In this document: positions 17,656-25,317 of the stretch, in pieces | Layout of the letters: every line of letters starts with the position of its first letter | Numbering within the stretch: position 1 is the first letter of the stretch | DNA from: Bacillota bacterium | GTDB taxonomy: Bacteria > Bacillota > UBA4882 > UBA8346 | DNA: 64,000 nt | Direction of reading: 5' to 3' | Assembly (NCBI GenBank): GCA_023426245.1 | Contig: JAFABB010000050.1 | Coordinates: 114,822-178,821, forward strand | The notes under the pieces: model-generated | What the model was told of the DNA's origin: nothing | The model's input: only the letters and a program-made list of their open reading frames with translations | Databases searched by the model: none | Translations under genes and position numbers: made by a program

Positions 17656-18306
17656 ATGAGTATTGAGGCAATTATATTCGATCTTGACGGAGTGATTGTA
17701 TCGACGGATGAGTTTCATTATCAGGCTTGGAAACGTTTGGCCGATGAAGAGGGTATTTATTTTGATAAAGACATTAATCAGAGATTGCGCGGTGTTAGCC
17801 GGATGCAAAGTTTGGAGATTCTTTTAGAAAAATCCCTCCGTAGCTATGAAGAACCGGAAAAACTCCAAATGGCAACCAGGAAAAATTCTTATTACCAGGA
17901 ACTCATTCAATCCCTTACCCCGGAACATATTCTTCCCGGAGTTCATCCATTTCTTTCAGAAGCAAAAAAACATAAACTGAAGATTGCCATCGGCTCTTCC
18001 AGTAAAAACAGTCCTTTAATTTTGAAACAAATCGGCATGGATCAATATTTTGATGTCACGGTGGATGGAAATGACATATCGCGCAGTAAACCGGATCCGG
18101 AAGTTTTTCTCCTTGCAGCGAAGCGATTAGGAATCCCCCCCGAAAACTGTTTGGTTGTTGAAGATGCAAAAGCAGGTGTGGAAGCGGCGATTTTAGGAGG
18201 CATGCGGGTATTGGGAGTTGGAGACGCTGCCAAAAGTAACCGGGTCGATTGGAATGCCGGCGATTTGTCTCAAATAACCGTGACGGAAATCTTAACGGCA
18301 AAATAA
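17656..18306 (+). CDS. pgmB: Beta-phosphoglucomutase
   Basis: This 216-residue HAD-family enzyme converts beta-D-glucose 1-phosphate to glucose 6-phosphate. The nucleophile and acid/base aspartates are D9 and D11 in IIFDLDGVIVSTDEFH. GSSSKNS carries the phosphate-binding motif II and KPDPEVF the motif III lysine, with VVEDAKAGVEAA as motif IV binding magnesium. The cap domain begins with HYQAWKRLADEEG. Its product fits the beta-glucose 1-phosphate released by the inverting GH65 phosphorylase at 22100-24442, so the two enzymes form one pathway into glycolysis. GGAGAAGG precedes the ATG. Confidence 0.93.
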   Translation: MSIEAIIFDLDGVIVSTDEFHYQAWKRLADEEGIYFDKDINQRLRGVSRMQSLEILLEKSLRSYEEPEKLQMATRKNSYYQELIQSLTPEHILPGVHPFLSEAKKHKLKIAIGSSSKNSPLILKQIGMDQYFDVTVDGNDISRSKPDPEVFLLAAKRLGIPPENCLVVEDAKAGVEAAILGGMRVLGVGDAAKSNRVDWNAGDLSQITVTEILTAK

Positions 18307-18315
18307 AAAAGATTA

Positions 18316-18343
18316 ATTGTCGATAACAGAGAGACAATGTTTT
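18316..18343 (+). terminator. Weak terminator after pgmB
   Basis: ATTGTC and GACAAT pair around an eleven-base loop and are followed by GTTTTTC. It separates lacI-pgmB from the next promoter, but the stem is short. Confidence 0.4.
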
Positions 18344-18440
18344 TCGGATGAAATTGCGCAGCCTTTTGCATCAACCGGACTCACTGTACATAAAAATGAA
18401 TATCATTACGGTGGGGAAAATCGAATCGTACGGATAGAGG

Positions 18441-18469
18441 TTGACAATTGGAAACGTTTCTATTAAGAT
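18441..18469 (+). promoter_or_regulatory. Operator-bearing promoter of the disaccharide uptake operon
   Basis: TTGACA at 18441-18446 and TAAGAT at 18464-18469 flank a 17-base spacer containing TGGAAACGTTTCTA at 18449-18462. It shares the TGGAAACrTTTC core with the operator before the lacI gene. A repressor bound here would sit between the two polymerase contacts. Confidence 0.8.
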
Positions 18470-18573
18470 GAAAAGGAGGGAATTGTTTCACTTAGAAAAG
18501 TTAAAGATTCGGGAGGGATTTTGGCTCTTTTTGGAAACGATTCCGCATCAATACATAGAAGGAGTGTGGGAGT

Positions 18574-19827
18574 ATGAAAATGAAAAAGATGATGGGTTGC
18601 TTGTTTGTCTTGGTGTTACTTGGAATGCTTTTGGTAACCCCCAGTATATTCGGGGAAAATGCAACCATTACCATTACGGGAACTTGGGGTGGTAGTGAAT
18701 TAGCCACTTTTATGAAGATTGCCGATGCTGCGGGAGTAAAGGTGACTTTTAACACCACCCGTGACCTCAACGCGGTTTTAGCGACTGCGGTCAAGGCCAA
18801 AACCCTTCCGGATATCGCCATTTTACCCAACCCGGGGAAACTGCAGGAACTGGCGAAACAAGGCCAACTTCGGCCTTTAACCTATCTTTCCAAAAATGAT
18901 CTGAAAAACTATGCAAAAACTTGGGTTAGCCTGGGCAGTTACGGCGGGAAGTTATATGGCGTATACTTTAAGGTTGCCAATAAGTCGGTCATCTGGTACA
19001 ACCCGAAAGAATTCAAGAGTAACGGCTGGGCCGTTCCTAAAACTTGGGATGAATTGATCGCTTTGGATAAGAAGATCGTTGCCGCCGGAAAAACGCCGTG
19101 GTCGATTGGTTCGGATATCGGCTGGCCGCTGAGTGATTGGATTGAAAACATTATGATCCGCACAGCCGGTCCCGATCTCTATCAAAAGTGGATTGATCAC
19201 GAGATTCCTTGGACACATCCGGCTGTCAAAAAGGCCTTTCAGACCTGGGGAGAAATCGTCGGCGATCCGAAAAACCTTGCCGGCGGAATTGACGGCACGC
19301 TCGCCACAACTTTCCAAAACGGAGCCGTCGCCGTATTTCAAGAAAATCCCAAAGCCTATATGTATTATGAAGGCGACTTCATGGGAGGTATCGTGACTTC
19401 ACAGCTTCCAAACGTCAAGTTAGGGGAAGATATGGATTTCTTCGCTTTCCCGGAAATCAATTCCAAGTATGGGGTTCCTGTGGTAGGCGGGGCCGATGTG
19501 TTTGTGGCGTTCTCCGATAAACCGGCAGTTAAAAAGTTAATGAAATTTTTGACTTCAGTTCAAGCAAACGAGATCGCGGCAAAAAATGGCTTCCTTTCAC
19601 AGAATAAAGGGGTTTCTTTAAACGAATATCCTAATATCGTCAATAAAAATTCCGCCCGTATCTTAACCCAAGCTGAAACCTATGTGTTTGACGCATCGGA
19701 TTTAATGCCTTCCGCTGTAGGAAATCAGGGCGGTTTTTGGGATGCTTGCAAGCAATATATCCAAGACCCATCCAAGCTTGACTCCATATTAGCCAAAATG
19801 GAAGAATTGGCCAAGAAGAATTATTAA
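18574..19827 (+). CDS. Sugar ABC transporter solute-binding protein (disaccharide operon)
   Basis: This 417-residue family 1 solute-binding protein has a signal peptide (MKMKKMMG, hydrophobic core, cleavage near IFG at residue 26). The mature part starts with ATITITGTWGGSELATF and contains AVFQENPKAYMYYEGDFM and PVVGGADVFVAFSDKPAVKKL, typical of the alpha-glucoside (AglE/ThuE-like) binding proteins. GAAGGAG precedes the ATG. It heads the operon under the LacI-type operator and is separated from the permeases by a palindromic repeat element. The ligand is most likely an alpha-glucosyl disaccharide because a GH65 phosphorylase is in the same operon. Confidence 0.9.
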   Translation: MKMKKMMGCLFVLVLLGMLLVTPSIFGENATITITGTWGGSELATFMKIADAAGVKVTFNTTRDLNAVLATAVKAKTLPDIAILPNPGKLQELAKQGQLRPLTYLSKNDLKNYAKTWVSLGSYGGKLYGVYFKVANKSVIWYNPKEFKSNGWAVPKTWDELIALDKKIVAAGKTPWSIGSDIGWPLSDWIENIMIRTAGPDLYQKWIDHEIPWTHPAVKKAFQTWGEIVGDPKNLAGGIDGTLATTFQNGAVAVFQENPKAYMYYEGDFMGGIVTSQLPNVKLGEDMDFFAFPEINSKYGVPVVGGADVFVAFSDKPAVKKLMKFLTSVQANEIAAKNGFLSQNKGVSLNEYPNIVNKNSARILTQAETYVFDASDLMPSAVGNQGGFWDACKQYIQDPSKLDSILAKMEELAKKNY

Positions 19828-19843
19828 TGAAAAAGAATAGCTA

Positions 19844-19960
19844 GGGGCTGTCGCAAAAGAAAAGATTCGATCGAGATATACAATATATAAGGATTTGCGG
19901 TTTCCGCCGGGAAGCAATCTATTGTATATCTCATGGATATCAATCCGCTTGCCACACCCC
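19844..19960. repeat. Dispersed palindromic repeat, copy A (inside operon)
   Basis: This 117-bp imperfect palindrome starts GGGGCTGTCGCAAAAG and ends GCTTGCCACACCCC, with an inner GAGATATACAATATAT/ATTGTATATCTC repeat. It shares ends and inner core with copies at 55700, 62107 and 63439. It occupies the gap between the binding protein and permease genes, where a stem-loop could set their relative expression. Confidence 0.7.
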
Positions 19961-19981
19961 TTTCTATTTTTAAGGAGTGAT

Positions 19982-21166
19982 ATGATGGGCATTGCAAAAA
20001 CAGCAAGACGCAAGGGAATACATCGATACGAATGGCTCGGTTATTACTTATGGCTTTTACCCGCCATCATTCTTATTTTGATATTTTTGGTGATACCCAC
20101 TATCCAAACTTTTTACCTAAGCTTGCACCAACCTGTGACTTTTAGTGAGAGCGAATTTCGTCGGCAATTTACGGATGATTTGAAGAAAGCAGGCGGCCGG
20201 GAAGTGAATTCCGCTGATTTGATTGAACAGGTTCCCAATTGGCGTCAAGTCGCCGACAGCTACTCGGATCAATATAAGATTCATATCGCTCCGGGTGATA
20301 TTAACGGTGAAATGACTGTGAAAGAAACGGCTGAGATGATGATTGTCGCTATCAATACATCCCGCCAGGGGGAAGACGGGGGCCAGCAGTTTGCGGGCTT
20401 AAAGAATTACAGTGAAATGATCCACGACAGTACCATGTTGACTGCTTTTAAAAACAATCTTATTTGGTTGGTGGTTTTTACAATTTTGACCGTAATTTTA
20501 GGATTACTCATTGCAACCCTGGCTGACAAGGTTCCCTGGTCAACGTTGGCCAAAACCGTCATATTCTTGCCGATGGCGATTTCAGGGGCAGCTTCGGCAG
20601 TGATTTGGAATTTTATGTATTTTAAAGATGTCAATACCGGAACGGTAAATGCGTTCATCCATGGTTTTCTGAGTTTGTTGCAGAAGATGCATCTCTTGGC
20701 TTCGGGGCCTTTTGAAGGCATCGCCTTTTTAGGAAGACCGGATTTGGTGAATATTGCGGTGATATTTGCAGCCGTATGGATGCAGGTCGGATTTTGCACG
20801 GTAATTTTTAGTGCGGCCTTAAAATCGGTTCCCGTGGAATTGATTGAAATGGCCCGTATTGAAGGAGCGGGAAATATCAGGACGTTTTTTAAAATTGAAA
20901 TTCCGGTGATACGCTCGACCATCGTCTTGGTGATCACCCAGATGATCATGTGGGTGCTGAAGGTGTTTGATATTATTTACGCACTAACCCAAGGCGGACC
21001 TTTTAATTCCAGCGAAGTCATCGCGAACCGGATTTATATTACTGCTTTTAATTTGAACAATTTTCAGTATGCGTCGGCTATGGCTGTGGTGTTGTTCATC
21101 GCAGTGACCCCCATATTGGTGATGAATATTCGTAATCTTTCTTATGAAGAAACCGTCCGGGAATAA
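19982..21166 (+). CDS. Sugar ABC transporter permease (AglF/MalF type)
   Basis: This 394-residue permease is longer than usual because of an extracytoplasmic loop of about 80 residues between the first two spans (roughly residues 45-130, with SESEFRRQFTDDLKKAGGREVN). That loop is typical of the AglF-type alpha-glucoside permeases. The remaining spans follow, with the EAA loop IEMARIEGAGNIRTFFKIEIP. AAGGAG at 19972-19977 supports the ATG at 19982 or 19985. The upstream reading frame overlaps the repeat element and is not likely to be translated. Confidence 0.88.
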   Translation: MMGIAKTARRKGIHRYEWLGYYLWLLPAIILILIFLVIPTIQTFYLSLHQPVTFSESEFRRQFTDDLKKAGGREVNSADLIEQVPNWRQVADSYSDQYKIHIAPGDINGEMTVKETAEMMIVAINTSRQGEDGGQQFAGLKNYSEMIHDSTMLTAFKNNLIWLVVFTILTVILGLLIATLADKVPWSTLAKTVIFLPMAISGAASAVIWNFMYFKDVNTGTVNAFIHGFLSLLQKMHLLASGPFEGIAFLGRPDLVNIAVIFAAVWMQVGFCTVIFSAALKSVPVELIEMARIEGAGNIRTFFKIEIPVIRSTIVLVITQMIMWVLKVFDIIYALTQGGPFNSSEVIANRIYITAFNLNNFQYASAMAVVLFIAVTPILVMNIRNLSYEETVRE

Positions 21167-21182
21167 CAAAGGAGGAAGTTCA

Positions 21183-22058
21183 ATGTTCATCCAGGAGGAT
21201 ATCAGAAAAGGAATCAATCCCTGCCGCCTTAACTGGAGTAAAATCATTGTCAATGCCAGTCTGGTTGTGATGGTATTGGTATGGTTAACTCCCACCGTGA
21301 TGTTGTTTATAAGTTCACTGCGGCCGGTGGGCGATATGCTGACTTCGGGCTGGTGGTCCGCATTTTTGCATCCCGGAAGGTTTACTTTGGATAATTATAA
21401 AGTGGTTTTCACCAGCAAAGGTATTGGCGGAGGATTTCTGAACTCCCTGTTCATTACCATACCGGCCACGGTTTTACCGATTATCATCGGAGCCTTTGCC
21501 GCTTATCCGCTTTCCTTTTATAAGTTTCCCGGCCGTAAGTTACTTTTTATTGGGATTATTGCAATGCAGATTGTACCGCTGCAAACAGTACTGGTTCCGG
21601 TGCTTCTGACCTTAAAAGGCCTTCACCTCAACGGAACATTTCCCGGCATCTGGCTTGCACACACTGCATTCGGCTTGCCTTTATGCATTTACCTTTTTCG
21701 CAATTATTTCGGCCAATTGCCTTATTCCCTTATAGAAGCCGCTAAAATCGACGGGGCCAACAATTTCAAAATCTTCTCCATTTTAATTGCCCCAATGTCA
21801 AAACCGGTGTTCGCCAGTTTGGCGATTTTCCAATTTCTTTGGATCTGGAACGATTTGCTTGTAGCCATGGTGGTCCTGGGTGATCCCGCTTTGAGCCCTT
21901 TAACCGTGAGATTGACCAGCTTGCTGGGCTCGCTTGATTCCGGATGGAATATCATGACTCCGGCTGCTTTTGCCTCTATGCTTTTGCCGCTCATTATTTT
22001 CCTGACTTTTCAGAAGTACTTTGTCAGGGGAATTCTGGCCGGGTCCGTTAAGGGTTAA
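21183..22058 (+). CDS. Sugar ABC transporter permease (AglG/MalG type)
   Basis: This 291-residue permease partners the preceding gene. An AAAGGAGG ends nine bases before the chosen ATG at 21183. It has six membrane spans, an EAA loop reading LIEAAKIDGANNFKIFSILIAP, and the conserved C-terminal YFVRGILAGSVKG. Together with the binding protein and AglF-like subunit it forms an importer that needs an ATPase encoded elsewhere, since none is in the operon. Confidence 0.9.
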   Translation: MFIQEDIRKGINPCRLNWSKIIVNASLVVMVLVWLTPTVMLFISSLRPVGDMLTSGWWSAFLHPGRFTLDNYKVVFTSKGIGGGFLNSLFITIPATVLPIIIGAFAAYPLSFYKFPGRKLLFIGIIAMQIVPLQTVLVPVLLTLKGLHLNGTFPGIWLAHTAFGLPLCIYLFRNYFGQLPYSLIEAAKIDGANNFKIFSILIAPMSKPVFASLAIFQFLWIWNDLLVAMVVLGDPALSPLTVRLTSLLGSLDSGWNIMTPAAFASMLLPLIIFLTFQKYFVRGILAGSVKG

Positions 22059-22099
22059 AAATATACCCAATATTATGCCAACCAATCAGGAGATTTCCA

Positions 22100-24442
22100 A
22101 TGTCCAAGACAACCTTGAATTTGTGGGAAGTTATTGAAGATCAGTTTGAAATCGAAAATAATTACCGGAATGAAACGATTTTTGCGCAGGGGAATGGGTA
22201 TTTAGGTATTCGCGGAACTTTTGAAGAAAGTTATTCCGGCCCCGATTGGCCCGGAGTCGCAGGAACCTATATCAACGGCTTTTATGAAACGGCGCCTATT
22301 AAATATCCGGAGATAGCTTACGGTTATCCCGAAAAAAGTCAATCCATGCTCAATGTGACCGACTTTAAAGCTGTCAGAATTTTTGTGGACGATGAAGAGT
22401 TTACGATGCTCGCCGGAGAAATAACCGGTTACCGCCGGATATTATCTTTCAGGGAAGGGCTCCTAACCCGAAGTTTGGTTTGGTCCTCTCCTGGCGGAAA
22501 AAAGGTTAAAATCGATATTCAGCGGATGGTTTCATTCACGAATCAGCATTGGGCCGTTATTCGTTATGAAATTACCCCGCTCAATTTTAACGGCAAAATT
22601 AAAATCATTACCGCCTTAAACGGCGATGTGACCAATTTATCATCGGAAAATGACCCCCGAGTCGGTTCGGGCCTTCAAGGCCGGGTTTTGATGGTTAAAA
22701 AAATCCTTGGCGAGGGAGAGTTGGGAGTCATCGAGCAGCAAACCAAAGAATCCGGTTTATCTCTGGCGGCTGCCATGACAAGTCGGATGGAAACAGGCGG
22801 TCAATATACAATCCAAAATAGGGCCGGAGAGTTTACGGTAGAGGTTGTCTATCAAGTGGACGCTTCTCCGGATGTACCCATCAGTCTCACCAAGTATATT
22901 GCTTTGGTAACTTCCCTCGAGAATGCCCAAGAGAAGAACTTGGCCCCTTTGGCCAAAAATGAGGTTTTAAAGGCTGCGGAAACCGGATTTGACCGGATGA
23001 AAAAATCCCAACGGGATTTTCTGGATGACTTTTGGCAGCACAGTGATGTTGCAATTGATGGCGATCCCGCAATTCAACAGGGAATCCGTTTTAATATTTT
23101 TCATCTTTTACAGTCGGTGGGCCGCAGCGGCAAAAACAATATCGCAGCCAAGGGATTAACCGGAGAGGGTTATGAAGGTCATTACTTTTGGGATACCGAG
23201 ACCTATATCATGCCGTTTTTTTTATATACCTATCCGGAAATCAGCCGGAAACTTTTAGAATTCCGCTATCATACTCTTGATAAAGCGCGGCAGAGAGCCA
23301 GAGAAATGGCCCATTCCAAAGGGGCTCTCTTTCCTTGGCGCACCATTAACGGGGATGAGTGTTCCACCTATTTCCCGGGGGGCACCGCCCAATACCATAT
23401 AAACGCCGATGTCGCCTTTGCAATCAAACGCTATCTGGAAGCGACTGGGGATTATGAATTTCTGATTCGCTATGGCGCTGAAATTTTGTTCGAAACAGCT
23501 CGATTGTATGCGGACTTGGGCGATTTCATTCCCGCCAAAGGAAATTGTTTTTGCATCAACGGAGTAACCGGACCGGATGAATATACCGCACTGGTTAATA
23601 ATAATTGTTATACCAATTTGATGGCCAAAGAAAATTTGGAATATGCTTGTCAAGTTGCAGAATGGCTTAAAAAGAACGCGGTTTCCGATTATCAAAGAGT
23701 AATGGGTGCTATCGGACTGGAAGAAGCTGAACTGGAAGCCTGGAAAAAGGCTGCCGATGAAATGTATATTCCGTATGATCCGGTGCTGAAGATTCATTTG
23801 CAAGATGATGATTTTTTAAACCGGGCACCTTGGGACTTTGAAAATACGCCCCCGGACAAGTATCCTTTATTAATGCACTATCACCCACTGGTAATCTACA
23901 GGCACCAAGTGTGTAAACAGGCCGATCTGGTATTGGCTTTGTTTTTGCTTGGCAATCGGTTTACAATGGAAGATAAGCGGCGTAACTTTGATTTTTATGA
24001 AAAAATAACCACCCATGATTCTTCTCTCTCTAAATGTATTTTTAGCATCATGGCCGCGGAAACCGGGGATTTGGACAAAGCATACCGGTATTTTTTGGAA
24101 ACCGTAAGGACCGATTTGGATGATATCCAGGGAAATACCAAAGATGGTATTCATGCGGCGAATATGGCCGGCGCATGGATGTGCCTGGCATATGGATTTG
24201 CCGGGATGCGGATTTATGACGGCCGTTTAATTTTTAATCCTGTGCTGCCTCCGGCCTGGCAGAAATATCAATTGAAAGTAAATTTTCAAGGCAGAACCAT
24301 CGAGGTGCTCGTTGATGCCAAAGGCGCTTTTTTTAAGCTTTTACAAGGGAGCCCTTTGACTTTAAGTTGCAATGGAGAAAAGATCGAGCTAAAAGATAAT
24401 TGTATGGTGCTGTTCAGGGAGAAAGTAAGCTTTCGTTTATAG
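22100..24442 (+). CDS. GH65 disaccharide phosphorylase (maltose/kojibiose/trehalose type)
   Basis: This 780-residue cytoplasmic enzyme of glycoside hydrolase family 65 phosphorolyses an alpha-glucosyl disaccharide to beta-glucose 1-phosphate plus the other sugar. The N-terminal beta-sandwich (NYRNETIFAQGNGYLGIRG) is followed by the (alpha/alpha)6 barrel, with GHYFWDTETYIMPF and the general acid E494 in GVTGPDEYT. A phosphate-binding region (HGIHAANM-like, here DGIHAANMAGAW) and a C-terminal beta domain follow. Which linkage is cleaved (maltose, kojibiose, nigerose or trehalose) cannot be decided by eye. pgmB, which consumes beta-glucose 1-phosphate, lies in the companion lacI transcript under the same operator, so import and phosphorolysis save ATP compared with hydrolysis. 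Confidence 0.9.
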   Translation: MSKTTLNLWEVIEDQFEIENNYRNETIFAQGNGYLGIRGTFEESYSGPDWPGVAGTYINGFYETAPIKYPEIAYGYPEKSQSMLNVTDFKAVRIFVDDEEFTMLAGEITGYRRILSFREGLLTRSLVWSSPGGKKVKIDIQRMVSFTNQHWAVIRYEITPLNFNGKIKIITALNGDVTNLSSENDPRVGSGLQGRVLMVKKILGEGELGVIEQQTKESGLSLAAAMTSRMETGGQYTIQNRAGEFTVEVVYQVDASPDVPISLTKYIALVTSLENAQEKNLAPLAKNEVLKAAETGFDRMKKSQRDFLDDFWQHSDVAIDGDPAIQQGIRFNIFHLLQSVGRSGKNNIAAKGLTGEGYEGHYFWDTETYIMPFFLYTYPEISRKLLEFRYHTLDKARQRAREMAHSKGALFPWRTINGDECSTYFPGGTAQYHINADVAFAIKRYLEATGDYEFLIRYGAEILFETARLYADLGDFIPAKGNCFCINGVTGPDEYTALVNNNCYTNLMAKENLEYACQVAEWLKKNAVSDYQRVMGAIGLEEAELEAWKKAADEMYIPYDPVLKIHLQDDDFLNRAPWDFENTPPDKYPLLMHYHPLVIYRHQVCKQADLVLALFLLGNRFTMEDKRRNFDFYEKITTHDSSLSKCIFSIMAAETGDLDKAYRYFLETVRTDLDDIQGNTKDGIHAANMAGAWMCLAYGFAGMRIYDGRLIFNPVLPPAWQKYQLKVNFQGRTIEVLVDAKGAFFKLLQGSPLTLSCNGEKIELKDNCMVLFREKVSFRL

Positions 24443-24485
24443 GATGAAATAAATACTGACTACGATGCCTATTACGACCTAATCC

Positions 24486-24518
24486 CCGGCCCCTTTCCGA
24501 ATCGGGAAGGGGTGCCGG
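24486..24518 (+). terminator. GC-rich hairpin after the GH65 gene
   Basis: CCGGCCCCTTTCC and GGAAGGGGTGCCGG form a strong stem with a short loop about 45 bases after the stop. The T run is missing, so it may end transcription weakly or protect the 3' end. A second stem (CCCGGCC ... GGCCGGG-like, near 24620-24636) follows. Confidence 0.5.
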
Positions 24519-24831
24519 AGTGAAATTATTTGGTCAAAAGCATGTATTTTTATCCCCTCCTTCCCCTCCGAATGGCTTATTTATCCCGAACGCTGAGGCT
24601 GAAAATAAAAGCATTCTAAACCCGGCCAAGCCGGGCTGGGCTTTGCTTCAAAGTAAAACCGAGGCCCTCCAGGATTGATTTTCATTTTGAATTTATTTTT
24701 TTTATTGAAACCGGAAAGTAATTTTTACATCAGAATTTGACTTTTCCATGGATATTGATTTATTTTGACCGAAGAATGCAACTTTGCGACAAAGAATGAT
24801 CTTTAAGAACAAAGAATCAATTTTCAAGGCT

Positions 24832-25074
24832 GGAATTGAAGATTTGTGTCCGGGAAATGAAATCCGGAAGGTAAGATTAATTCTTAAGAGCTAAGATTGA
24901 TTTCCGGAAGAGGGAATTGAAGATTTGTATCCGGGAAATGAAATCCGGAAGGTAAGATTAATTCTTAAGAGCTAAGATTGATTTCCGGAAGGGGGAATTG
25001 AAGATTTGTGTCCGGGAAATGAAATCCGGAAGGTAAGATTAATTCTTAAGAGCTAAGATTAATTTCCGCAAGCT
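24832..25074. repeat. Three 81-bp direct tandem repeats
   Basis: Three copies start at 24832, 24913 and 24994 with a constant period of 81 bases and only a few differences. Each reads GGAATTGAAGATTTGT, then CCGGGAAATGAAATCCGGAAGG, AGATTAATTCTTAAGAGC and AAGATTGATTTCCGGAAG. The units contain TCCGGAA/TTCCGGA complementary blocks, so each can fold. Degenerate AAAGAAT-rich fragments precede the array at 24780-24831. No open frame covers it. From 25075 to the typA start I see nothing else. Confidence 0.9.
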
Positions 25075-25317
25075 GGGATAGATGTTTTTGAAAAAAAGAT
25101 ATTGGAACGATAATATGGATGAAATTAAAAAAAGCTATCGCATGGGATGAATCCCTATTTCTTAAAAACTTGATGAGTCCCGAATCGCGGGTTGTTTAAA
25201 AACGTTGGAAGAAAAACCATAAAAATTTAAGGATTTGTAATTGCAATCCTCCCTAAATCGTGGTTTAATAGATAATTGTTGAATAATGAGAATAAAGTGA
25301 GGTTACGAATAGCTTCG

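Noticed and set aside
24832..25074. CRISPR array
   Set aside because: The three units are identical along their full 81 bases, with no unique spacers and no cas genes nearby.
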